A stretch of DNA of 64,000 bases from Flammeovirgaceae bacterium SG7u.111 (GTDB lineage Bacteria > Bacteroidota > Bacteroidia > Cytophagales > Flammeovirgaceae): NCBI GenBank assembly GCA_034044135.1, contig CP139021.1:5595635-5659634 (forward strand), read 5' to 3'. Under the pieces are notes generated by a model that made no database searches, was not told the origin of the DNA, and saw nothing but the letters and a program-made list of their open reading frames with translations. The translations under genes were made by a program, and so were the position numbers. Of this stretch, positions 8,796-17,046 are shown piece after piece; position 1 is the stretch's first letter, and every line of letters starts with the position of its first letter.

Positions 8796-10313
8796 TCATC
8801 GCCCTTCCATCACCTGCCCCCAAAAGCCATTGAAGCTTCCCTTGAATTTTCGGCAGAGGTAGACTTTTGTTCCATATTCTCTTGCCAGCGGGTTGGTGAT
8901 GCCACCAACTTCAATTACTTCATCGCAAATAGCAGCTACGTCTTCCCCAAGCTCGTCATTGATATAAATAAAGGCTTCTAAGTCGGGCTCAAAGGAACGA
9001 GGCAGCCAATATTCGTAGGCATCGGAAAAGCTGAGGGCTTCGGGCAACCCGTATTTTTTCCCTATCAAGGTGACGGCTCCAGCCTGTCCATAATTCTCAC
9101 AGTAAATAGCACAGGCTTCCTTGTTTTCCACTTGGTCAAAAGCTTTTTTAGTAACCAGTGCTAGTTCTTCCCAGCCTAGCATATCGGCGTAATCTTGGGG
9201 AAGTTCGTGTTTCTTTCCATCTTCAAAAGTCCTTCCTGCATCAATTCCATATTCTTCCTCCACCATATCGAAATGCTCCACCAATTTATCAGGAGAATAC
9301 ACGGGTAAGCCAAAAGGAACAAGAGGAATAATTCCAATCACCAACAAAGCGAACAGAGCAATTCTCAACTCTTTCATCTTCATATTATTCCCAATAAAAA
9401 CTGCCCCTGCGGCAAGCAAAACTGGGAAAATACCGGCAGCATAGTAGGCTTTCCCTTGCAGGTACATCAGCGTGGCAAATACCAAAATGGAAGTAGAAGC
9501 CACTATTCCATATTTCTTTCCAGCAGGGTTCAATAGCAAGTACAGCAAACCGAGCAAGGCTATGAAAAAGGATAAATTCCACATGAAAAGCTGGTTAGTT
9601 ACAAAGCTGAGCCTATCCACGTTCACCAGTTGTCGCTCGTTTAGCTCCGACATGTGCCGCAGCACGGGCAAGTCGTTAGAAATCTGCCAGTAGAGGTTGG
9701 GCAGGAAAATCACAAAAGCTATTAGCAAGCTTATGTAAAATGCTTTTTTGCGAAAAAGTTTGCGCTGGGGCGTGAAGCTGAGCAATACAAAAATGGATGC
9801 CAATTGAAGAAAAATGAGGTATTTGTTTAGGAGAGCAATTCCCATAGCTGCCCCTAGCCAGTAGAGCGTAGTATCACTTTCGGTGTTGATGTACCTGATG
9901 ACGAGGTAAAATACCAGCGTCCAGAAGAACACATCGAAGCACACGGGTTGGTAAAGGAAAAATGCCCGAAGGGAAAACGGGGTACACATAAAAGCTACTA
10001 CAGCCAAAACCTGTGCATAAAAATTCCCGCCCAATTCCTTCGCAATTCGAGCGAACAAAACGACCATTACCCCTGAAAGCAAGGCAGGCACCAACTTCAC
10101 TGCAAAAACAGAAAACCCGATGGTATTTTCCACCAAAGCTGCTATCCAACCGATGAGTGGAGGCACAGATGCATACCCTAGGTCGAGGTGCCTGCCAAGG
10201 GAAAAATACAGCAGTTCATCTCGATGGTATTCCAGAGAATCGTAGAAAAGTAGGTGGATAAAAATATTTAAAATAGCGAGGACAAAAATTATATACTGTT
10301 CTTTGTTCTTCAT
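8796..10313 (-). CDS. Membrane glycosyltransferase of the GT39/ArnT-like (PMT) superfamily
   Basis: 505 residues from the ATG at 10313, selected because the first membrane helix starts right there; an alternative start 42 codons upstream would add a basic segment without membrane character. About ten hydrophobic segments cover residues 5-375, followed by a soluble C-terminal domain. The first loop carries YHRDELLYFSLGRHLDLGY, with the acidic residues expected for a catalytic site that uses a polyprenyl-phosphate sugar (family knowledge). Acceptor is unknown; lipid or protein glycosylation of the envelope is plausible. An IS element sits directly downstream. Confidence 0.85.
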   Translation of the reverse strand: MKNKEQYIIFVLAILNIFIHLLFYDSLEYHRDELLYFSLGRHLDLGYASVPPLIGWIAALVENTIGFSVFAVKLVPALLSGVMVVLFARIAKELGGNFYAQVLAVVAFMCTPFSLRAFFLYQPVCFDVFFWTLVFYLVIRYINTESDTTLYWLGAAMGIALLNKYLIFLQLASIFVLLSFTPQRKLFRKKAFYISLLIAFVIFLPNLYWQISNDLPVLRHMSELNERQLVNVDRLSFVTNQLFMWNLSFFIALLGLLYLLLNPAGKKYGIVASTSILVFATLMYLQGKAYYAAGIFPVLLAAGAVFIGNNMKMKELRIALFALLVIGIIPLVPFGLPVYSPDKLVEHFDMVEEEYGIDAGRTFEDGKKHELPQDYADMLGWEELALVTKKAFDQVENKEACAIYCENYGQAGAVTLIGKKYGLPEALSFSDAYEYWLPRSFEPDLEAFIYINDELGEDVAAICDEVIEVGGITNPLAREYGTKVYLCRKFKGSFNGFWGQVMEGR

Positions 10314-10501
10314 AGATGGAAATTGGCTTTGGGGCAATTTACGAGAATAGGAAACTTCTTGACGAAAAAATGTGACGAGCGGTGGGAATTCAATGGGGAA
10401 CACATTTGCGCTCCCCATTTTCTTTTTTTTTGCCAACATTTACTACACTGTAAACTAAATAACCGAATGTTTTAATAGTCTTCATTAAGTTGATTTTTGA
10501 A

Positions 10502-10641
10502 CCCTGCTGATGGTTACTGGTTTCTAGTTACTGACGGTCCGCCGCTGCGGATACTGACGGTTCGCCGCTGCGATTTTCATCAATTGAATAAGCATTACTA
10601 AAAAAACTAGCAACCAGTAACTAGCCACAATCAGCGACTAT
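10502..10641. repeat. Imperfect long inverted repeat enclosing a GC-rich tandem repeat
   Basis: Left arm GTTACTGGTTTCTAGTTA (10513-10530) pairs with AAACTAGCAACCAGTAAC (10604-10621), 16 of 18 positions, with further partial match outside. Between the arms a 22-23-bp unit TACTGACGGTCCGCCGCTGC is repeated (10529-10551 and 10552-10573), much more GC-rich than the surroundings. It lies in the gap of about 380 bases between the glycosyltransferase and arabinofuranosidase genes. It may be a small non-coding mobile or palindromic element. Confidence 0.55.
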
Positions 10642-10695
10642 TTTGAATTGATAAACAGCTTACAAATACATACGAAAACTTAGTTTACAAGATAT

Positions 10696-12246
10696 TTACT
10701 CTACTTCCAACTCAATCATCACCACCGATTTGGAGGGCATTTTCACAGTCAACTTATTCCCCGTCGCTTTAAATGAGTTGAACTCCTGAATATTCACTTG
10801 CTCTTCTTGCCCAAAATCATTCAAAGAAGTTATTTTTTCCCCTGTAATGATCTCTCCTTTCAAAGCTTTTACCTTTCCAAGGCCTTCAAAGCCACATTCA
10901 ACTTCCAGCTCCTTGTTAGGATCTACGTTGCTAAGCGTCACATGTATTTTACCATCTCTCGCCTTGGAGCAAGAGGTCTGGATGGCATTCATCGTCCTGT
11001 CCCCTTCCCCATACGTTTCTCCTTTCACTTCACTCGGAATCAGCATAGCATCGTGATGAACTTTGTACATCTTGAACACATAATAGGTTGGCGTAAGCAG
11101 CATTTCCTCTTCTTTGGTAAGAATCAAGGCTTGAAGTACATTCACCACTTGGGCAATATTTGCCATCTTTACCCTATCAGCATGGTTGTTGAAAACATTG
11201 AAATTGATAGAAGCCGTCACCGCATCGCGAAGCGTATTGTGTTGGTACAAGAAGCCTGGGTTAGAGCCTGGCTCTGGCAAATGCCAATTCCCCCATTCGT
11301 CTATGATCAAGCCCTTGGATTTTTCAGGGTCGTATTTGTCCATTATGGCCGAATGCTTGGTAACAAGTTCATCCATTCTCCAAGCATTTATCATGTATTT
11401 CTGCCAAGATCTTTCGTCATATTCAGTAGCCGAACCTTTGTCTTCCCAGCGGTCGCCCTCTATGGTATAATGGTGCACGGACACGCCTTGGAAACTGTTT
11501 CTGCTCCTAGCAGAACTCATCAAGGTTTCCATCCAGTGATAATCCCCGCTGTTTGGCCCTCCTGCTACTCGATAGAGCTTATTCGATCCGTAATCTTTCG
11601 CATAGGTCGAAAAATTAGTCATTTTGTCTCGGTAATATTCTGCCGACATATTTCCCCCACAGCCCCAGTTTTCATTTCCTATCCCAAAATATTTCACATT
11701 AAAAGCATCTTCGTGCCCATTTTCCTTTCTCAGGTTTGCCATGGGCGATTCTCCCTCAAAATTCAAATATTCCACCCATTGGGACATTTCCCTCACCGTG
11801 CCGCTGCCTACGTTTCCGCAGATAACAGGCTCGCAATCCAGCAATTTGCATAGCTCCAAAAACTCGTGCGTGCCGAAACTATTGTTTTCCACTATTCCGC
11901 CCCAATGTGTGTTGATAATGGTCGGGCGATCTTCCTTCGGACCAATTCCATCTCGCCAGTTATACGTATCGGCAAAGCAACCGCCAGGCCACCTCAGGTT
12001 AGGAATCCCGATTTCTTTCAGCGCAGCAATGATATCATTCCTCAAGCCATTGGTCGTCTCCACATCCAAGCTGTCGTCTACATAAATACCGTCGTAAATC
12101 AACCTACCAAGGTGCTCGGCAAAATGCCCGTAAATATGCCTGCTAATTTGATGCTTGGCAGAATCGGGATAAAAGGTGATAGAATTCTGGGCTGAGACCC
12201 AGCTAATATTGATCAGTACAAAAAATCCAATGAGTAGTTTTTTCAT
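10696..12246 (-). CDS. Alpha-L-arabinofuranosidase, GH51
   Basis: Secreted 516-residue glycoside hydrolase that removes arabinose side chains from arabinoxylan or arabinan. Signal peptide at 1-20 (ending WVSAQ). The (beta/alpha)8 catalytic domain carries the family markers IYGHFAEHLGR near 38-48 and NLRWPGGCFAD near 83-93. The acid/base is E192 in GIGNENWG and the nucleophile E317 in IIDEWGNWH. A C-terminal beta-sandwich follows from about 400. It lies 35 bases downstream of the GH67 gene on the same strand, so both are probably co-transcribed and act on the same glucuronoarabinoxylan substrate. Confidence 0.94.
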   Translation of the reverse strand: MKKLLIGFFVLINISWVSAQNSITFYPDSAKHQISRHIYGHFAEHLGRLIYDGIYVDDSLDVETTNGLRNDIIAALKEIGIPNLRWPGGCFADTYNWRDGIGPKEDRPTIINTHWGGIVENNSFGTHEFLELCKLLDCEPVICGNVGSGTVREMSQWVEYLNFEGESPMANLRKENGHEDAFNVKYFGIGNENWGCGGNMSAEYYRDKMTNFSTYAKDYGSNKLYRVAGGPNSGDYHWMETLMSSARSRNSFQGVSVHHYTIEGDRWEDKGSATEYDERSWQKYMINAWRMDELVTKHSAIMDKYDPEKSKGLIIDEWGNWHLPEPGSNPGFLYQHNTLRDAVTASINFNVFNNHADRVKMANIAQVVNVLQALILTKEEEMLLTPTYYVFKMYKVHHDAMLIPSEVKGETYGEGDRTMNAIQTSCSKARDGKIHVTLSNVDPNKELEVECGFEGLGKVKALKGEIITGEKITSLNDFGQEEQVNIQEFNSFKATGNKLTVKMPSKSVVMIELEVE

Positions 12247-12281
12247 TTGTTCAAGGGTATTTATTTAGAATAGAAATTGAT

Positions 12282-14459
12282 TTACCATCTCGGTTTTATG
12301 CCAGGGGCATATGGGAAAACCAAACTTTTGTAATAGGATAATTCCCCCTCTGGTTGTTCTATATTTTTGGGAAAAGACTTGCCAGAAAAGGTTTGGAAAT
12401 AAAGCAGACAAGCATTTCTCCACCACCTCGCTTCTTTTTCTTGAATTTTGAGGAAAGTGGCTACTTCGGCATGCCTTTCATCATCAACCAAAGGCTTTAC
12501 CTCGTCCCATTGCTTTCTCATTTTCCCCACATTTTTCACCCCTTCATCGTACTTCAAGCACATTTCTTCCCAAAGGGTATTTCCCGATTTCATTTTATAA
12601 TCCCAAGGCAGGTGATGAAACCACAGCAAAAACTTATCGGGGCAGGTTTTCGGGTTGGAAAAGAGTTTTTCAATTTCGGGGGCATATTGGCTGAGCGCAT
12701 CGCTGCCAGAAGCCGTTCGGTCAAAGCCTATGCCTTCCTTATCTGCTTTGTGGTAATACACTGAGGTCCAATCGGGGCGACTGCCCCCATCTACCCATGG
12801 TCCAGGTCCGTAATGATGATTCCTGCCCATAATGTGGTGCAAGCCTAGCGGCGTCATGTACTTGACAACCGCTTCTCTCGATGCCATCATTATCGCCTTG
12901 GCATTGCTCATCAGCTGTTGATTTGTCCCAAAGGTCTGCCCTATCCACTCTTCGGCTATTTCCTCTGAACTCAATTCATACTCCCAAGCCAAACGACCGT
13001 ATGCGTACCAATTGGCTTGCCCAAACTGATAGCCCGTCCAGTTCCTATCCGTCCCAATGTTGGCAACACCAGCTATGAGCGATTCCTTTTTCCCTTGCAC
13101 CGAACCATCTATAATTTTGGCTACAGTCGTTCCCTTTTTTGGTGAAAAAGTATCCGAATCCAAGCATTCTTTGAAGAGCGGAGCTAGGTAAGCCAAGCTC
13201 GTTCCTTGCCCCAAATATTCCTGTGTAATTTGCAACTCCAAGCCCAAAGCCGTCTTTTCCATCGCCCCAAAAAGTGGATGAAAAGGCTCACGAGGCTGAA
13301 AATCAATCGCTCCATTTTTTACTTGGATAAAAACATTGTCGAGGAATTTGCCGTCCAGAGGTTCGAATTCGTTGTTGGCTTGCTTCGCCCTATCGTCGGG
13401 AGCTTCGTGGCTGTAAACAAAAGCTCGCCACATCACCACGCCGCCATGAGGCGCCAGGGTTTCTGCCATCATATTTGCCCCATCGGCATGGGAGCGGTCG
13501 TAATTTTGAGGCCCGGGTTGCCCTTCTGAGTTGGCTTTCACCAAGAACCCTCCAAAATCGGGAATGTACTCATAAATCTCATCCACCTTGGCTTTCCACC
13601 AAGCCCTCACTTCAGGATTGAGCGGATCGGCAGTTTCCAACCCTCCTATCTCAATCGGTGAGCTGAATCGTGCCGTGAGGTACACTTGCACACCATAAGG
13701 CCGCATCACATCTGCCAGAGCTGCTACTTTTTCCAAGTACAAAGGCGTGAGGGTAAAAGCATTTGCATTCACATTGGTAAGCACCGTTCCGTTTATCCCG
13801 ATGGAGGCATTTGCTCGGGCATAATCTATGTACCGAGGGGAAATATAATCAGGCAACCGATGCCAATCCCAAATGGAAAAGCCAGCATAACCTCGCTCCA
13901 CCGTTCCATCCAAATTGTCCCAATGGTTCAGCACTCGGCGGGTGATTTTGGGAGAAGATTTTATGGGAAGGTCGGGCAAACTACTTTTTGTTTGTAGCAA
14001 TCTTAAGAGATGAAAAACGCCATAAAGCGCACCTCTCTCGGTCGCCCCAGCAACGGCAAGGTATTTTTTGTTTTCGTAAGAAATGTAATCGATGAGGTAG
14101 CCTTCTTCGCCTAGCGTTTCAATTCGGGCTTTCAACTTTGCCTCTTGAAGAAGTTCGCAGTTGCCAAGAGTACCAATCCACAAACTTGTACCTTCTCCTA
14201 GTTTTTGGGAAACCAAAAGCTCTTTTCCAAAGAATCCTTCACTTGCCAGACCAAGCTCTTTGATAATCACCGAATCCGTGGCAGAAGTACCAAACACTAC
14301 AGGTTTACCTAATATACTGTTAATAAATTCGGCACGAGATGCTTCTGCAATAGGTGCGTATCTCAGCCATAACTTGTAACCATCTTCTCCCCAGCTATTC
14401 TGGCTAACAAATAGCAGCAGTACGCAAATCAATATTTTACTATGTTTTTTCATATTCAT
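12282..14459 (-). CDS. Alpha-glucuronidase, GH67
   Basis: Exported 725-residue enzyme that cleaves 4-O-methyl-glucuronic acid from xylo-oligosaccharide ends. Signal peptide about 1-24 (ends NSWG-ED). N-terminal beta domain to about 150, then the TIM barrel beginning at RRVLNHWDNLDGTVERGYAG. The acid sits in FLVKANSEGQPGP; a second carboxylate pair lies in NGAIDFQPREPFHPLFG, as known for GH67. The helical C-terminal domain contains IMGRNHHYGPGPW. Length is typical. Together with the following GH51 gene it forms a hemicellulose side-chain unit; no xylanase or SusCD pair is in the window. Confidence 0.94.
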   Translation of the reverse strand: MNMKKHSKILICVLLLFVSQNSWGEDGYKLWLRYAPIAEASRAEFINSILGKPVVFGTSATDSVIIKELGLASEGFFGKELLVSQKLGEGTSLWIGTLGNCELLQEAKLKARIETLGEEGYLIDYISYENKKYLAVAGATERGALYGVFHLLRLLQTKSSLPDLPIKSSPKITRRVLNHWDNLDGTVERGYAGFSIWDWHRLPDYISPRYIDYARANASIGINGTVLTNVNANAFTLTPLYLEKVAALADVMRPYGVQVYLTARFSSPIEIGGLETADPLNPEVRAWWKAKVDEIYEYIPDFGGFLVKANSEGQPGPQNYDRSHADGANMMAETLAPHGGVVMWRAFVYSHEAPDDRAKQANNEFEPLDGKFLDNVFIQVKNGAIDFQPREPFHPLFGAMEKTALGLELQITQEYLGQGTSLAYLAPLFKECLDSDTFSPKKGTTVAKIIDGSVQGKKESLIAGVANIGTDRNWTGYQFGQANWYAYGRLAWEYELSSEEIAEEWIGQTFGTNQQLMSNAKAIMMASREAVVKYMTPLGLHHIMGRNHHYGPGPWVDGGSRPDWTSVYYHKADKEGIGFDRTASGSDALSQYAPEIEKLFSNPKTCPDKFLLWFHHLPWDYKMKSGNTLWEEMCLKYDEGVKNVGKMRKQWDEVKPLVDDERHAEVATFLKIQEKEARWWRNACLLYFQTFSGKSFPKNIEQPEGELSYYKSLVFPYAPGIKPRW

Positions 14460-14534
14460 ATCATTCTGTTCAATTCTGGCTTATATAAGTAGGAGTGTAA
14501 AATAGGTTGTCTTTACCCGATTTTATATAAAAAA

Positions 14535-14547
14535 TGTATTACATACA
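14535..14547. promoter_or_regulatory. Small palindrome upstream of the GH67-GH51 pair
   Basis: TGTAT-TAC-ATACA with perfect 5-bp half sites, 76 bases upstream of the GH67 start codon in the divergent region towards rluB. It could be an operator, but the AT-rich context makes chance occurrence possible. Confidence 0.25.
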
Positions 14548-14663
14548 ATTTATAATTCCCCTCTCATGCAGACAAGGATGCATCTCCAAATAATTATTCT
14601 TCATTATCAGCCAGTTACTCTAAAAAACAAACACCTATGACCAGTTAAACAACAAAAAATCCT

Positions 14664-14671
14664 TACCTTTG
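14664..14671 (+). promoter_or_regulatory. Bacteroidota-type -7 box of the rluB-like gene
   Basis: TACCTTTG fits the Bacteroidota -7 consensus TAnnTTTG and lies 30 bases before the ATG. I see no clear -33 TTTG at the expected distance. Confidence 0.55.
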
Positions 14672-14700
14672 CAGATTCAAATAAAAATTCGAAAATACCA

Positions 14701-16254
14701 ATGAAAAAAAGAGGCCAGTACGGCGACAAAAGAGAGGGAGGAAAAGGGAAAAGTTTCCCTAAGCGTGGAGGAGACCCAAGATCCAAATCGGGAGATTTTG
14801 ACAACAAGGGAAAAGATTCTTACAGAGGCGAGAGCCACGGTAGGTCCAAGTCGAGAGACTTCGACAATGACAGAAGAGACAGGCGTCAATCGAGCAGGTT
14901 TGATAACGACAGGCCAAGATCAAGAAACCAGGGCAGTGACCGTGGCTTCAACGACAGAAGAAGATCGGGCAGTGATGACGCAAGGTCAGGTAGCAGTTTC
15001 AGAAATGACAGGAACAGAGATGATAGAAGGGATGACCGTTCAAGAGGGTTTGACAACGATAGACCAAGATCGAGAGGAAACGGAGAAAAGCGTGTTTTCA
15101 GAAGGAGAGCCGATAGAGACCAAGACAGGTACAGGGCTAGAAAAAGGTCTGAAAATGAAGGTAGAGAGGATAGTCACTTTTCTAGAGGAGAAGACAACCA
15201 AAGATTTAACGATTTTGACAATGACAGAGGCTTCAACGACAAAAGAAGACCGGGCAGCGATGATGCTAGATCGAGAGGCGGGTTCAGAAATGACAGGAAT
15301 AGAGATGACAGAAGAGATAGCCGCGAGCCTAGAAGCTTTGGCAATGACAGGTCAAGGTTTGACGATAGGCGCAATGGTGAAGAAAGGGGAAACCCTAAAT
15401 CGAAATTTGACCGCAAACCTTCCAATCGCTATAGCAATAACAAAGTTGGATCAAGAAACAGACCTGACTATGAAAGTGCGCTAAACAGCAAAAGAAGTTT
15501 TAACAAAAGAGAAGACGACGACAAGCTAGTTTCTGATGAAATAAGGCTAAACAGATATATTTCCAACTCAGGTGTTTGTTCTCGCCGAGAGGCCGATGAG
15601 CTCATTGCCAACGGACAGATCAGGGTTAATGGAAATGTAATCACTGAAATGGGCTTTAAGGTCAAAAAGACGGACAAAGTCACTTATAAAAACAAGCTAC
15701 TTTCTAGGGAAAAACCTGTTTACATCCTACTGAACAAACCAAAGGGATTCATTACTACTATGAGTGATCCTGAAGGTAGAAAAACAGTGATGGACTTATT
15801 GCAAGATGCTTGTGAAGAAAGGGTTTACCCTGTAGGCAGACTGGATAGGGATACAACAGGTTTATTGCTACTTACCAACGATGGGCAGCTAGCAAAAGAC
15901 TTGGCCCACCCTTCTGGTAACACCAAGAAAATTTACAATGTAGAATTGGACAGGCCTATTAGCGAGCCTGACTTCAATACCATAGTAAAAAGGGAACTTG
16001 TGTTGGAAGATGGGCCGGTTGATTTGGATGGAATTTCCATTATCAATACAGAAAAAACGCAATTGGGTGTAGAGTTACACTCAGGTAAAAACAGGATTGT
16101 CAGGAGAATTTTTGAGCATTTCGGCTACAAAATCATAAAATTGGACAGAACTGTGTACGCTGGCCTTACCAAAATAGACTTACAAAGGGGCAAATGGCGT
16201 TTTCTATCTGAAAAAGAACTGGTGAGAATGAAACACATGAACATCAGAAAGTAA
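14701..16254 (+). CDS. rluB: 23S rRNA pseudouridine synthase (RluB/RsuA family) with long Arg/Asp-rich extension
   Basis: 517 residues. Residues about 280-330 are an S4 RNA-binding domain (IRLNRYISNSGVCSRREADE), followed by the RsuA-type synthase domain with LLNKPKGFITT and the catalytic Asp in VGRLDRDTTGLLLLTNDG, ending with the GKNRIVRRIFEHFGYKI motif. The first 275 residues are disordered and built of repeated FDNDR, GFNDRRR, RNDRNRDD and PRSR elements, so the protein is about twice the length of E. coli-type RluB. Such basic extensions are common in this phylum (recollection). Probable substrate is the 23S rRNA; the extension may help RNA binding. Confidence 0.9.
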   Translation: MKKRGQYGDKREGGKGKSFPKRGGDPRSKSGDFDNKGKDSYRGESHGRSKSRDFDNDRRDRRQSSRFDNDRPRSRNQGSDRGFNDRRRSGSDDARSGSSFRNDRNRDDRRDDRSRGFDNDRPRSRGNGEKRVFRRRADRDQDRYRARKRSENEGREDSHFSRGEDNQRFNDFDNDRGFNDKRRPGSDDARSRGGFRNDRNRDDRRDSREPRSFGNDRSRFDDRRNGEERGNPKSKFDRKPSNRYSNNKVGSRNRPDYESALNSKRSFNKREDDDKLVSDEIRLNRYISNSGVCSRREADELIANGQIRVNGNVITEMGFKVKKTDKVTYKNKLLSREKPVYILLNKPKGFITTMSDPEGRKTVMDLLQDACEERVYPVGRLDRDTTGLLLLTNDGQLAKDLAHPSGNTKKIYNVELDRPISEPDFNTIVKRELVLEDGPVDLDGISIINTEKTQLGVELHSGKNRIVRRIFEHFGYKIIKLDRTVYAGLTKIDLQRGKWRFLSEKELVRMKHMNIRK

Positions 16255-16280
16255 GTAATTATATCCTACTACTTATATAT

Positions 16281-16317
16281 ATCCGCACGCTGGCGAAAGC
16301 TGGGTGCGGATTTTTTT
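16281..16317 (+). terminator. Intrinsic terminator after the rluB-like gene
   Basis: Stem ATCCGCAC/GTGCGGAT (16281-16288 with 16304-16311), inner partial pairing, then seven T. It sits between converging rluB and ruvC. Confidence 0.85.
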
Positions 16318-16352
16318 GTGGTAAACAACAAATGGTTTGACACAGTTCCTCC

Positions 16353-16922
16353 TCACCTTTTCACCACTTTATTAGGATTATCGGTGATAAAAGATTTCCA
16401 CGATTTTGATTTGCTCTCATTGCTCCCACCTTGGTAAAAATGGCAAAGTGCTACTCCTAGTGCATCGGTAGCATCAAGCATGGCATGTTCATCTGCTTCA
16501 AATTTCAAGATCGCCATGAGCATTTTCGCCACCTGTTCCTTTGTAGCATTTCCATTTCCCGTCACCGACTGCTTCACCTTCTTAGGTGCATATTCTACAA
16601 TAGGAATATCCATGGCTAGAGCAGCAGCCATCGCAACTCCTTGTGCTCTTCCGAGCTTCAGCATCGATTGCACATTTTTCCCATAAAAAGGAGCCTCCAA
16701 AGCCATTTCATCAGGATGATATTCTTCTATAATATGGGTGATTCGCTCGAATATTTTCTTGAGTTTGAGGGCGTGTGACGCATATTTTTTCAAATGAATA
16801 ACCCCATACTGAACCAAGGAAGGCTTATTATTTTTGATCAGGATGATACCATAACCCATCACGTTTGTGCCAGGATCAACACCCACTATTATTTTCTCCT
16901 TTATCGTCTTCTTTCCTGCCAT
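16353..16922 (-). CDS. ruvC: Holliday junction endonuclease RuvC
   Basis: Crossover junction resolvase, 189 residues. The four catalytic acidic residues are visible: D16 in [14 protein letters not shown]76 in [13 protein letters not shown], and D150/D153 in [14 protein letters not shown]. The C-terminal 25 residues are a basic, Ser-rich tail. It acts with RuvAB in recombination repair; ruvA is in the same orientation about 8 kb away, on the other side of sprA. Ends 99 bases from the convergent rluB gene. Confidence 0.95.
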   Translation of the reverse strand: MAGKKTIKEKIIVGVDPGTNVMGYGIILIKNNKPSLVQYGVIHLKKYASHALKLKKIFERITHIIEEYHPDEMALEAPFYGKNVQSMLKLGRAQGVAMAAALAMDIPIVEYAPKKVKQSVTGNGNATKEQVAKMLMAILKFEADEHAMLDATDALGVALCHFYQGGSNESKSKSWKSFITDNPNKVVKR

Positions 16923-17046
16923 TTTTTGGGGATTAGCTTTTAGAGTTTGGGGTTAAGGCAAAAGCTCTATTCAGCATTAACCCTTTAACTATTCAATCAC
17001 AAAGTTGGCGATTTTTTTGATATTCTATCAAGAAAGAGCTTTAGCC

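Noticed and set aside
10798-11853. 351-codon open frame on the plus strand
   Set aside because: It is fully antisense to the GH51 gene, whose catalytic motifs and signal peptide are clear; the translated product has no family features.
14765-15484. Second reading frame (239 codons) inside the rluB-like gene and possible CRISPR-like periodicity
   Set aside because: The repeats are coding repeats of the Arg/Asp extension; unit length and spacing are irregular and there are no unique spacers.
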